From Gymnorhina tibicen (taxonomy: Eukaryota; Chordata; Aves; Passeriformes; Artamidae): DNA of 64,000 nucleotides. Location of the stretch: contig VXAZ01001670.1 in the NCBI GenBank assembly GCA_013399875.1, positions 1,811,045 to 1,875,044 on the forward strand, given 5' to 3'. The translations under genes were made by a program, and so were the position numbers. Shown here piece after piece: positions 1 to 12,990 of this stretch (the stretch's first letter is position 1; every line of letters begins with the position of its first letter). Below the pieces are notes generated by a model. That model ran no database searches. It saw nothing but the letters and a program-made list of their open reading frames with translations, and was not told where the DNA came from.

Positions 1-2
1 CT

Positions 3-638
<636 letters not shown>

Positions 639-1385
639 GTAAGAAATCCAATCCCTTCAGACTCCTGAAGATGTAGAATTGTGAATATAACAAACTGCAA
701 AAGTTAGTCTTATGTATAGACATTATTTTCGTCGTATGTTTCTATATTTTGAAACAAAGGTATGTACTCTTCTTCATTTGAAGGATAGAGCTGGTTTTTG
801 TTAAACAGAATATAATATTGTTTGGTTACTACATAATACCTGTTCTCATTTCTTTGGCAGTGTGTTGGCTAGGTACAAAGTTAATAGCCCTTAGCGATTA
901 CCTGCTGCTGGTGTGTATTTTTGTAAATGTATGCACTTCTCGGAAAGAAGAAAAACACAAAAAAAGACAAAAAAAATTTTTTTTTGCCAAGGCCAGTGTT
1001 GATGCCTAAAAAATTGCTACAAAAATGGTGACAGCTTACGTTTTACAAGCCCTGAGTGTTAGTCTTTCACTTTACTTTTTTTTTTTGTTGTTTTTGGTTT
1101 TTTTGTTGCAAAACGGTGGGGTGGCTCTGGGGGGAGGGTGTTTTTTGTTCCAAGTTTGTAAGGAAAATGTTTCAGTTTGTTTCTATTGATCTGAACGTTT
1201 TTAATCTTCATGTGTTTTTTGTTTTTGCTTTTATTGATGCACGGATGCTTTTGAACAGTAGAGCAAAATGCTGTACATGAGAAACATGCTCTGTTTGTCC
1301 TTTATACATTTCTGTAGTTAACAGAACACTGTAATGTGCCTTGGAGCTTAGTAAATTGTAATAAATTCAATTGATATTAATACTT
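639..1385 (+). other. IRF2BPL: IRF2BPL 3' untranslated region
   Basis: Directly after the TGA the base composition changes from GC-rich to AT-rich and all frames fill with stops. The segment contains T-rich runs, an A8T9 tract at 969-985, and ends at an AATAAA signal (1360-1365) followed by T-rich sequence. A UTR of about 0.75 kb is plausible for this gene. The end is inferred from the signal, not from transcript data. Confidence 0.75.
1360..1365 (+). terminator. IRF2BPL: Polyadenylation signal AATAAA of IRF2BPL
   Basis: This is a canonical AATAAA about 720 nt after the stop codon, and T-rich downstream sequence lies at about 1395-1412. Cleavage would be expected near 1380-1390. Another AATAAA lies near 3.69 kb in the AT-rich flank, so a longer UTR isoform cannot be excluded. 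Confidence 0.7.
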
Positions 1386-4300
1386 CTTGAGTAGCAAGTT
1401 TTATTTTTCTCAAAGCTTAGGCAGTATGCGCAAGCCATGTTGCCTTTTTAAAGGTCTCCATTATACCAAGAGTCTGCAGTTCGTTGTGATAATTATGTCA
1501 CTTGTATGCACATTTTCACTTATATGTAGTAAGATGATGATGTTGATGGTGTTATCAAACTTACTTAAATCTTGGCACTGTGCCTATTTACATTTCACCT
1601 TTAATGTTGCAGTAACGGTTGCTGACTAAGCATTTTCTATTTACTGTTCCTGCATCTCATTTCCTCCTCCCTTCTCCTCCCCCCCCACCAGCTCTCCAGC
1701 TGCAAGCTGTTTGCAATACAGGATGCATACATTGCCTGCACAATTTAATAAGGCTTGAGATTTAAAACTAAGCCATCTTTTCACAAAAAAAACCCAAAAA
1801 ACCAAACCCCAGCATCATGTAGTTAATAATTTTAGTTGATTTTAAGAGTGGTTGTCAAAGTTTGACATTAGCCATAAACTCATGGTAAGGCAGGACTCTA
1901 GCTGAACACAGCAGAAAAAAGGGTAGCATGAAATAACAGCTTCTGCAGTTGGTGTTGCAGCTGGTGGGTTGCTACCCCATTTAGGCACTGGCTTTTCATA
2001 ACTTAAATTGATGAACAGTTCAGGGGCTTTATTGTGTTTTCAGGCAAGGAAGCTTCCTTTAAGCACTGAAGTGAATGCTTTCTTTTTGGCAATGATTATA
2101 TGTGATTCTTTGTATAATTAACTATTCTGTGTGACATTGGCATTTTCTGGAGATAGGGGAGCAGTGTGATACCTGTTAAGTGATCAACAGGCAAAGTAAA
2201 TACACAGGCCTCATGCTAGCTAGAAAATGCAAACAAACCTAATGTGAACTTTGTCCTTTCCAGTGAGGCAAATGGAGGAAAGAGGGGAAAACCTGAAACA
2301 AAACCAGCAGCACTGCAGAAATCCTTTGCAGTTTGACCAGCAGACTATAGAGCTGTTCCAAATGCAACAGTGTCATAGGTTATGAGCTCTTAGTTTTATT
2401 GAATAGTAAGGATCCCCACCCACCAAAGCCCCATAGTTGTATAAAGGAAAGTCTGGATGGCATTTGGTATCTGCTTGGTCTTAATACATACTTGATTTAT
2501 ATTCCTGGTGGGAAGGATGGTAGAAGCCTTGAGACTATATGCTTAGCGTGCCTACAGATCTTTGCTGTCTTGTATAGATACACACTCTGGCTGTTTCATG
2601 TGTGCAGGGAGGGGGTGGGGGTTTGCTACACTTTGAGATTTAGTATTTGGCATCACTATATCTGTGATTTCAGACAATGACTTTGTGTGTGTATATATCT
2701 ATTTATTTTTTTTCTGCCAAGTGATATATCAGTGCTTAAAAATCTCCCAACATATTGTTCTTATGTAATGGATCAAAGAAGTAATGCAGAAAAAGAATGT
2801 TTTGAGTTAATTGTTAGATTCAAGCTATATGATTTAATTGTTGGATACAACTTACATGTTTTTTAGAGTATAGATTTGTAGTGATCCTATTTTCAGTTAT
2901 TTCTAAGCATGCAATTCTCACACAGCAGTTTATTTTTAAATTGCGAGATAGGGGGACTAACATTGTAAGCTCATGACTGGCAGAGAAAAAAAATTGTACA
3001 CATGGTTGAAATTCAAGTTTGAACTTAAGGAGAAGTAATATTCATGTGTGAATTGCAACTGCCATTAAAAGAGAAGAACTACTGGCTATTCAACATTTAA
3101 TTATGTCACAGAAGTGTGAATACCCTGATTTATATAAACAGAACCTCTCCTGTAATCTTGAAATAATTCATCAGTAGTTATAACTAGAAAGAGATCCATT
3201 TGGTGGATTTTTTAAATTTCAGATCATTTTTGAAAAGCTCTTCTTTTTTTGAAACATAAGCCCACTTATGAGACTAATCAGTTTGATTTTTAGCAGGCAA
3301 AGGAAAGGTAAGGTGCAGTAGACATAGGTGGAAAATAAGCTTGAAGTGAATTGTAATACTGCAGTTAATTAAAGTTAACCATAGCTACGGGCCGTTTGTT
3401 GTATGGAGGTTTTTTGTAACCATGTGACCTTTTCTTTTACTCTGGCTCATTAAGCAGCCAGTCTGGGCATATTAGCCAGCATTTCTTTGAACCCACTCCA
3501 TAGGTTTTTCTCTTTCTGAAGATGTCCACAGCTGACAAACAAGTTGTAACCTTTTTTCGAGGAGAAAAAGGGAGCTGCCGGAGTGAGTCTCATATACAGA
3601 GATTCAGCTGATTTCTGTATTTTGCAGTAATGCTCCCATCCCCCATACTTGCCAGTTATTTAAGGTACAGCCCAATGTTTGCTTGAATAAATGGTGTAAG
3701 TTAATTTATTTGTCCAGGTGGTCATTTATTGTGCTCTCATTCCTTCTTGTAATGGGGAAGTATTTAAATGGTTTATTTTCCCAGGGAGGGTTGTTGTGTT
3801 TTGCTTTTTGGTTTTTGTTTTTTTTTTTTTTCCAGTTAGATTATTCTTGACATTTCTTTTAATAGCCTTGTAGCCTATTTTCTTAGAAATGGGTTAGAAC
3901 ATGTGTGTCACTGGATGTTTGTTTTTTTAGCATTGGCAGCTGTGTGTGAGTTGGAGATAGAAGTGTTTGTGCAGTGAAGAGATGCTATGTCCATTTGGGG
4001 GAAATACTACACAGTTCCAACAGAAGCTTGAGTTTACCAGTGGTAACTGGTGTAATTTAATACAAACCTTGTTATCTTTTTTATTTGCTTAGCAATATTG
4101 TGCATATGAGCATGCTGGCCTCCCCAAACTAGTCAGGACTAACATTGTTTTGAAACTGAAATCTCTTCAAATAGGCTGGCTGCCAATACAGCTTTGCAGG
4201 GCTGCAGCGGTCACTGGAAAAAGGGTTGTCTGCTTCTTTATGTGTCTCGTGAGCTGAGATTTTCTTCCCCTCAAGGGAAAGGGCTTTGTCCTCAGAGCTC

Positions 4301-5390
4301 TCAGGTTCCCAGCTTACTATGCAGTAGTTGCCTTGCAGCTTCCCTTTTCCCTAGGTCTTGCCATTTTATTTTTTTTTTTCAGTATGCAGTCATTCTCCAT
4401 TCACTGTAGGATGGATTGTGTTGTGCATTAGCAGCCTCTTTCTCTGCCAAAGTGACACATCCTGTAGATTTGCAGCAGAGTACTGAACTGTCACTGTAGT
4501 GCTGACTCTTGTAAGGCTATTCTTGAAGCAGAACAGCTTCCCCCTTGGCATTCAGCCATCAGAATCCATTACAGCATGCATTTTCTACCCAAAACATAGC
4601 TCTGCACCTACAGAGTTGTCCTTACAACCACCCCCCACAAGATGCAGAGGGCATGGTTATACCCTCCTGTACAGAAACACACACTGCTGGATTTATCTTC
4701 AAAGTGTCTGAAAACCATGTACCAAGCTCATATTGTTTCAGCCCCTGCCTTAAAACCTCGAATACAGTTTGGAAAGGGGAATGCCTCTGCTGATAGGGGG
4801 ATGTGAAAAGAACGGCATACAAGGTCTCTTCCCGGATGTATGCCTTAAAAGAAGAATTAGGCATGTGTGCATTGAGTGAGGCTACCACAGGGCTCCTCTG
4901 ATGAGCCAGACAAACATCTCTGTCCCCACGTGTTTGCCACAGGGCAGCCCAGCCCCGTGCTGCCACCCCTGACTGGGAGGCTCTGCAGGAATCCAGTTCT
5001 TCTCCCTGGGAATGGGCTTGCCTACCTCCATGAGAAGAAACATGGGAGATTACATGTCATTTCAAGTTTCTGACAGCAAACACACTCTCAGCCATTCAGG
5101 GAACTGTAGAGTGAACAGCAGAAGGGAGCAGTTAGACATGTGAATGGGAGGGGGTGGATGCTCACCAAAAGTCGGTCTGGCCAGTGCAGTCTGTGACTGG
5201 TTGGACTGGCTGAGCTACTTGGGGCTAGGTAGGTTCAAGATTCCAAGGTCTGACTGCTTGGCTCGATGCAGTGAACCATGCTGGTATAAGTCTGCGTTGC
5301 TGAGAGTGGATGCGGCTACCCTGAAATGTCCTCTCTCCCCCTTCACAGCCACACAACCCTGCCTATTGCCGGGCTGAGACTGCATTCTCC
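1386..5390. other. AT-rich intergenic DNA, no gene recognised
   Basis: Open frames are short, with no domain signature. The stretch has T-rich runs (about 3808-3832) and an AATAAA near 3.69 kb. I recognise no repeat family here. It could hold an extended IRF2BPL 3' UTR in its first part, but nothing in the sequence proves that. Confidence 0.6.
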
Positions 5391-6760
5391 TTGCGGCTGT
5401 GTGCCTTGCCTTCCCGAAGCGCCCTTGTAAGGTTTTTTGGAGGCGGTGGGAGCAGGGGTGGAGGTGAGGAAGGTCAAGCTTCTTAGGTTTCAGCTGATTT
5501 GGCATCCGCTCACAGCCCTCCCCGCCCCCGCGTAGCCCTGCTCGGCCATATGCACTCGCTGCTGCTTTTATGACCCTTTGCAAAGAAACCTTTAAGATGT
5601 GAACTGCTGCAAATAGCAATTTATTTTCAGGAAAACGCCCCCTTCCTACACGATCAGCTTTAACAGCGAGAAGACTCTGGTTTTCTGTCGTCCCCAAAGA
5701 GTGGGGAGGACGATAATGGAGAGCTGCGCCTTTCTCTCTGGCTGGCACTGCTCTCCCGGCAGTACTGGGTGTGCCAGGCTACCCGTTCCCTCAAGTCTGC
5801 TTCAGTGGGGTATCTTTCTCTTTTTTTTGGCGAGCGCAAAGGCCCTTTACTTTGTTTAGTGAGTGGAGACTGAGCCTGGCAACTCCACCGTAGCGCGGAG
5901 CGGCTTGGCACTGCTGCGGCATGGCAGCTTAAGCCCCGAGTCTACAGAACTGAACCAAACCGGGCTGGGCTGCGGAGGGTCGCCAGGGCATGCAATTGCC
6001 GCTGGCTCGGGCCGACCTAGACAGCCATGTGATTGCCTGCCTGTCCGCCTGCCCTCCTGCCTGCCCGCCTCTGCGCAGGGGATGGGAATGGGGACATGAA
6101 ACATGTCTGTGCAGCTTCAAGGAGCCGAGCAGAATTCCCCACTGTCATCATCCTCCTCCCCTCCCTCCCTGCAGGCTGCCAGAGGGGAGGGCTGATTACA
6201 GCTCCGCTATTGTTCAAGTAACCTACAAATGGATTTGCATGGAGGCAGGTTGGGAGGGGCAGAGGGTGGGATTTATTAGCAGCAGCTAAATTCGTCGGGA
6301 TTACTATTAGACTGAGAGCTTCTCAATGGGAATGATCCCTGGGTGAGCGATGGGGTGGAGGGGAGGGACTGGAAAGCTCCTTTTCTGCAAATAGGTGAAG
6401 GGGTGGCTCGCCCCAGCCGAGTAGGAGAGGCAGGCAGGGTGCAGCTGGCTGGGGACGGCGCTTCACCTCGGTTTAAACTGTAACCCTCTATTCCAAGCAC
6501 GCAGCTCCTGGCAGCGCCGCTCATACCAAAGCCTTGACTCAGGGTTATCTGCATGCTGGGTAATAAGCAGCGTCACCAGAGGAATGTGCAGAGAAAGCAG
6601 CCATGCTGCTGCAAGCCTCCGCTCGCTCCTCAGGCAAACCACTGATTTAGCAGCCTGCTTCTGCTTCTGGGCTGCCAAACTGGCGAGGCGTAGGGGGCTT
6701 CTCCGGGGGGGGGGAAGCCCCGAGTCTGTTTTGAAGCCAAAACAGCGTTTTGCCCTTCCT
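5391..6760. promoter_or_regulatory. CpG-rich region, candidate distal regulatory element or non-coding RNA promoter
   Basis: GC content and CpG frequency rise sharply against the AT-rich flanks. CpG clusters lie near 5410-5460, 5520-5550, 5880-6010, 6400-6470 and 6500-6690. A CCTG/CCGCC-rich low-complexity patch sits at 6034-6072 and a G-rich run near 6705-6715. Frames of up to 177 codons on both strands show no family signature. The region lies about 4 kb beyond the IRF2BPL poly(A) signal, so it is not that gene's own promoter. The island quality is moderate. Confidence 0.45.
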
Positions 6761-9700
6761 TAAGCAAGTGATTCTTATGCAAAGCTGGCTGGGACTTTGC
6801 TAACCATGACTGAGAACTGCGCCTAGGAAAGGGTGAAGCTACTCCTCAAGTTACTGCATTAGTTTATCCGTTTTCCAGATGGGTAATCTCGAATGTTTGA
6901 GCCAGGGTCACACAGCAAACACCTATTAGAACAAGGGAGAGCGTGGCCATTGGTTACTGGCCCAAATGCTAGTCTCCCTTCCTCTGGGATAAAAGCATGT
7001 TACAACGACTGTGCAGCTGAACTCCGAAGCACTTGTGTGACACAGGTGTTTGGGAACAGCAACGTTCGGTGCCAGGCCAGTTGCCTGTAGCGTGCGTCCT
7101 TCACTCTGATAGCTCCAAGGCTGGAGGCTGTTGCTGTTCTTGCTGATGCAACGTACAGAGGGCTGGGGTGAAGGAGAGTGCATACCTGTGTGTCAGAGGT
7201 AGGAGCTCCCCTTTGGCTATGATGGAAAGCACACCACATCCAAATCAAAGACAGGAGGGGGTTGCTTTGAATTGCTGTATTCCGGATTATCTGAGGCAAT
7301 CTTACTCTTCACTGCACACATCATGGCAATAAGAGACAAGATCATAGTGTAGCTCAGGTTTTCATTTGAACATGTCCAGACTGGTACACTGTTGGAGTAA
7401 GGACAATGTACTTTTGTAGGTTTGATGTGTGTAAGAGCTAGGGGCAGAGTTAGGGAGGGAGTGGGAAGCCTGAATATCTGGTCTGCTACTGGAAAATATA
7501 GGCCACTGACTTGTCATGCTGAAAGTTTATTTGATCTAGCTTGATATGCTAGACATTTTCTCTTAGAACTCTCTCAGTGTCTATAACTGATTTCTGTAAA
7601 ATAAAAAGACAAAGTACGAAACACCTGGGATTAAAACAACTGAAAGAGCTCTTGTCTTCCTGCAGCAGTAAATTTCAGAGTATTTTTTATTACTTGCTGA
7701 AGTGTTGTTGATGTTCTTGACTCCCTGTTACATGTAAAGATAATTCCTCCCTGAAGAACTCAGACTGCATTGATAAGAAAGGCCAGTTGGCACATTTATT
7801 GTATCCCATCTCCTGCAATGAAAGATTATGCCATGTATCTTATCAAAAAGATGCAGCCTTTCAAGAGCTGTACCTTGCTAAGTGTATATACTCATTTATG
7901 GCAAACATTTGCTGTGGTTTTGAGTGGTTCTCTTACTCCAACCCCCAGCTCTTCACCCTCCCTTCCAGCAGTCAACTTTTCTGTTCATCCAGCTGTACTC
8001 ATTCAGCTGTGCTCACTGCACCATTTCTGCTGGAGGGGAGGCAGCAAGAGGTGCAGCCATCAGGGATAGTATCAGTTGTGTGATCTGTGGACATCTAGTC
8101 ACATTGTGCTAACAAGGACCCACTGCCTAAGATAGATTCATTAGTCAGCAGCCTTGATAGAATATCTAGTGGCTTGTGTGACAGTTAAATACCAGGAAAC
8201 GATGCAGAAATTCTCATGCTCTTTTGTACCTGTCTTTCCTCATGCTAGAACTGATGACAGCATTTCTTGAGAACTGCACTGCACATACTTAATACAAAGA
8301 GCAGCTCCTTTCAGGTTTTTGCGTGATTAGTTGCAGGTCTCTGCATAGATCTTCCGTGTTCTGGTGGCTGGATTTTTACAGTACATATTTTGCAAGTTAC
8401 AGCTTGAAGCTTCCTCCTTGCAGAAGGTTCTGTCATTTGAAGGAACCCCACCCTGCTCTCCCTTGAAGATGTGCAATCCTAGGCTGTGTTTGAGCATGCC
8501 TGGGAAGGCAGGTGCAGCCTGGCTGGATCCTCAACATTGCCTGCAAATAAACACTGTTTAAACAAATTGGACTAAAAGAACATTGAAGTTTCAGGTAATA
8601 ATCAAGACAGGTTTTGCTGTGTAGTCTCAGTGCTTTTCCCATTCCCTCTCCCTCTGAGTTATAACCCAGACTATATGACACGATCAGGTTGCTATGGAAA
8701 TAATTTACAACATAAACTACATAACAATAAGAGTTCTTAATAGCACCTTTGTTGAAAACAACAGCATCAGGTTAAAGTCACTTTAAAATGCCCCAGATTT
8801 CCTTTCTGCTGTTGTAAATGAGGACTTACATAAAATTAAAGATTTATTTTCTAATATTTTAAGGAAAATAATCCTTCCAGCATAGAACCTGTAAATACAG
8901 TTGTATTATTTCTCATTTGACCAGCACATGCATAGCTGTCAGATATGTCCTCCAGCCCAGAAAAGACAGAAGAATCTTAAAGCCAGTAAAATTCTTCAAA
9001 CCTTAGAAGCAAGGGATCAGATTAGAGCAAGGCTATTTCTCTGCTCAAAGCAGGTCCTTCATGCTCATATCTTGGTCTGAGTCTGTGGGAACTGTAGGCT
9101 GTCACCTGCTCCAAACTATTTCCTCCCCAGATGAGCTTTGTAGAGTTGCCTGATTCCTTCCCAGCACTCTGAGAGTCACCGTACTTATATTACTTGCTGC
9201 AAGCATTTAAGGCATCAGTCCTTGGCAGCACACACATCCTTACTCTCAGGGTCTTGTCCAAACTGAGTTCTGCAGTTTGATGGGCACCCATCCCATTACC
9301 ACACAGACTTCTCATTGATGTTCTATTTCAGGGTTGTAGAGATGTGTACTGGTACACCAGCTTTCTTTGATGCCTGAAGATGTCTGTGTCTGGATAGCTC
9401 TTTTACTAAGCTGCTTAAGCCTTTTTGGCTGTTGTTCCATAAGAAATCCTGGCAATGTAGTTACCGGACTTCTCTTGGTTTTTCATTTGGTTCACACTGG
9501 AGTTCCCATACAATTTAAGACCATTTGGTCTCAATTCAACATTATACCACTCACTTACTACTCAAGAGATTCTCTAACTGCCTCATGCAGGAAGCTGCTC
9601 TGTTGAACAGAGATCCGTGTCTCAAATGGCACATGACACATATCTGTAAGTGATGGGCACATACCTGTATATGCTCCAGTGAACAATCCCTTCCCTTGTG

Positions 9701-11035
9701 CAAGGTTGCATGTCAGCTGTGTATCATTGGAGTATCCCTGCTCTCAGGAGGACCTTCTGAAAGCTGGTGTAGAACTAGTAACTCTTCTTTACCTCTTGTA
9801 GCAAAATGCTATAGTCTAACATGAATTCATTCCCTCCACACCATTTCCTCCATCATGTTACTTGCGGAGGAGTTCTCAGGGTGGCAATCCATTTAAGCTC
9901 TAGCAGCACACCCTGTGGAAGTCATTCCAAGGCTATTTTCATCTCTGAACCCACAGGTAGTGATGTTCCCTGGGTGTAAATGAGCACATTCCTCATGAAA
10001 GTAATGCAGCCCAGATGCCATGACAGTATGCTTCTGGAGCCAGTCTCAGCCTGGCCAGAGCAAGAGCCAAGTAGCTCAACACTCCCTATGCTGCATGGCC
10101 CTCCCTTGTTGAGGGGAGGTTTTCTGTTGCTACTCAATTTTAATCCTCGAAAGCAGCAGCATTAGGCATCCAGAGATGCAGGTGTGCATTTGTGGGTTAA
10201 CTCCATCAGCCCTGAGTTAAGCCAGCCCAAACCACCTTCTGCCAGTCCAGCAGCACTCCCCAGGCCCCATGTCAGCGTACATTGCAGCAGTCTCTCCTGC
10301 TGAAGTGCAAGCTGCAGTTCCTGTTGCTTTTGTTGACTCTGCAGGAGTACCTGGTCCACTACTGATTTTTCACCAGCAGATAAATGACATTGCTGTCTTT
10401 CCCCCTCACAGCACCTGAGTCCATTGAGATATATCTACCTACTGGTTTTGCCAATATCTCTTATGTAGTTGCTCTGTTTTTCTCTTAGTGATACAGTCCA
10501 TTTGTCTGTCAATGTGCTTCATGGTGCACAAACTTCTGGTTTACTTTCCCCAAGGATTTCTCTGTCTCGGGGTCCCAAGTCCATTCAGTCAGCAGTTTGT
10601 CCCGCTTTGAGCATATCTGCTTGCTGCAGCAAGGCAAACCACACAGATTCATGCATTTAATTTGCTTCCACTACTAAGTCCTTTCTGTAATTCCTCTGGC
10701 TCCTTCTCTGCTGGGTTTGATGATTTGGTGTAGTTGGTTTGCTCCAGGACCACAGGTCCTTAGGAGAGGCAGGTTACATTTAGCAATTTGTTCGTAGCAA
10801 AGAAGCTTTATTTGTGGTATAAGCATAGCAACTCCCACAAACCATTCTTTTTTCTCTTTGGGAATTTGTGAGGTTGAATTAGATTTGTGTGACAAATACA
10901 AGTGATGAAAGACCATGAGTCATTGTTCATTTGAAAGTGTGACAGATGTTAGGATCAGAATGAAGTACACCTTACTTGGGACAGAAGAACTACTGTTGTT
11001 TTTTACCTTCATAGCTTGAAATATGTATCCCAGAT
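6761..11035. other. Intergenic DNA with one MIR-like copy, no gene recognised
   Basis: There are no supported coding regions. A MIR-like remnant lies at 6846-6975. The part from 9.0 to 10.7 kb is less AT-rich and has a short minus-strand frame (10162-10359) encoding a glutamine-rich, coiled-coil-like peptide. I could not link it to any family. Confidence 0.55.
6846..6975 (-). mobile_element. MIR-like SINE fragment (ancient)
   Basis: In + orientation the stretch reads like the reverse complement of a MIR core: a TTTATCC..TTTTCCAGATG segment, then CCAGGGTCACACAGCAAAC, then a diverged GGGATTCGAACC-like part. The GGTCACACAGC block is the most diagnostic. It is strongly diverged, as expected for an old amniote repeat. 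Confidence 0.6.
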
Positions 11036-11172
11036 TTCACAGAATATTCTGAGTTGGAGGGGACTCACAAGGATCATCAAGTCAGCTCTTAAGTTAATGG
11101 CCCATACAGGGATCAAACCCACAAGCTTGCTGTTATTAGCACTGTACTCTAACCAACTGAGCTATCACTTGC
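11036..11172 (-). mobile_element. tRNA-Ile-derived SINE with CR1-like tail (TguSINE1-like)
   Basis: Read on the minus strand, 11166-11098 matches a tRNA-Ile(AAU) gene. It has an A box TAGCTCAGTTGG (11164-11153), an anticodon-loop stretch CTAATAA (11139-11133), a B box GGGTTTGATCCC (11120-11109) and ends GTATGGGCCA. It is followed by a tail (11090-11038) resembling the 3' end of avian CR1 LINEs (GATGATCCTTGTGAGTCCC, then CCAACTCAGAATATTCTGTG). A tRNA-Ile head joined to a CR1 tail is the architecture of TguSINE1 in passerine birds. The single C-to-T change in the B box looks like CpG decay. No clear target-site duplication was found. Confidence 0.85.
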
Positions 11173-12990
11173 AGATACACTTATATTCTTGGCCTGCAGG
11201 ACTTTCCAGTGCCTCTTAGAAATTCCTGAGCTTACAGAGGTGGTGCTGAATTACCTCTGTATATATTTCCTTATGGAAATGAAATTGCTGAGTGTTGAAA
11301 GGGAGGGTTGCTGTCAGGAAAGATCAAGAAATGGAAATGTACCTGTTTTGGGATGTGTGTCAAGGAGATCTGGAGACCCTTAACCTGAAATAGAGGATGA
11401 AGTAAGAACAAGTGCCAGTGGCAAAGGTGAGAAAGGAAAATTATACAAACTCTATCCTTCAGCAGGTGGGGATGAAAAGGAAAGGGAGACATGCAGAGTT
11501 TTCTGGGTTTAAATGCTTGAGAGATGCTCTGAAGCTGTTGTGATAGACACATAAAAGCCAAATGACTGCATAGTTATGAGCGGCAAAACTTTGCAGAGCA
11601 GCAGAGGCACTGGAAATAAAATTAATTATAGTGACCAATAGGTTGTGAGGTGAAGAGTCCCTCATTACCAATTTGTCAATGAATAAGAAACAAAGGAGTT
11701 CCTGAAATGAGAGGCAACAGATAATGAGCAGCAAGGTTGTCGCAAGATGATGATTCTTAAATGTGGATGTTGTCAAATACCTTGGTGGTCTTTATTGTTA
11801 TATTCTTGTATCAGCCAAAGATGTGCAACATAGTTTTTAGAAGACAAAGACATGGTTGTCTTAGAAATGCTTATGATTTAAATACTAAAGGAGAAAAACC
11901 AGGAGGGGATGTTGAAATGTTTGAAAGTGCTATTCGAGCATAAAAAAATCAAACCAGTAGGACTTGGCACACTGGTGATAGGTGAATGATCCAGACAGTA
12001 GCGGGTTATATTTATGGTATATGCAATTGTGCATGCTGTGAGGAAATAATTTTTGTAAGTGTATTGCCTAGTTTTATTAAAGGTACTGGAGTATTTGTGG
12101 GGAAGGTCTGATTGCCACTGGATAACTTATTGGAAGCTCATGTCTGTAAAATGGGCATCTGATCAGAAAGCAAATGCCAGGATGCATGAGGAATGAAATG
12201 CAGGATGTTATGTGGAGCTTTGTACTGCCATGACAGGAACCAAGATCTGCCCTTACCTGAAAGAGTATTGGTGACCCCGTCTTAAAAATTATAATCAACT
12301 TCTTAAAGGGGTTTGGAGATAAGCCCATGAGAACAGTTAGAGACATGCAAAAATGTCTCTGTACCACAGCAGAAATGCAGTTATTGTTTATTTATTCTAC
12401 AGCTAAAGCCCCTTAGTATGCATAAGACTTTGTAGACAAATAGGACAGGTCTGTGCCTGAGGAGTTTGCCTTCTGAGCAAGATGGAGCACAGCAAAGGGA
12501 AGCAAACCAAAAGAAGAGTGTTGGTACGTGTGCAGAGCAGGGAGGCAGTAGGAGGCAGAAAGAGCCACGCGAGAGGAGAGGTCAGGGTCAAAGGTGTCAC
12601 CAGAGCCCTCCCAGGGTATGCCCTTACCTTCCAGTAAGGCAGGCGCCTCTGTGTTGGCTGTGGTGAGGAGAAGCTTCTTGTTTCATCTGTGAGGTGTGAC
12701 CTGTCTGCTTACAACTGCAGTCCTGTAGGAAATACCCTCCAGACTCCACAAACTGTCTTCACTGGCTTCTTTTTCTACATATTCAGATGCTTTTACAGCA
12801 GCTCCATATTTGTTTGCATGGAAAAGCAGCTGCATTGCACAAACAGCAAAAAATTTCAACTTGAATTCAAAAGCAAATTTTGGGGGCATCTGTGTTGCTA
12901 TGCTTTAATATTAATGCACTCAAGATTTATTTGTACGAATGACTTTTAAGTTGAATTCTAAATATGAAAAAGGTAGTATTGCACATTTTA
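11173..12990. other. Intergenic DNA, no gene recognised
   Basis: Short frames occur on both strands without domain signatures. A purine-rich patch lies at about 12465-12605. Nothing else could be supported. Confidence 0.55.

Noticed and set aside
5215..5748. 177-codon minus frame at the edge of the CpG-rich block
   Set aside because: It overlaps frames on the other strand, has low-complexity basic text and no family signature. It is explained by raised GC.
8688..8701. X-box-like GTTGCTATGGAAAT
   Set aside because: The second half site departs from the RFX consensus at the last base and the first half has a T for C, so it is listed only as a weak form.
10162..10359. Glutamine-rich coiled-coil-like peptide on the minus strand
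   Set aside because: It is only 65 codons, with no splice signals or family I could name, and lies in sequence without other coding signs.
11098..11166. Functional tRNA-Ile gene
   Set aside because: The head is followed by a CR1-like tail and has mutated stem and B-box positions, so it is a SINE, not a tRNA gene.
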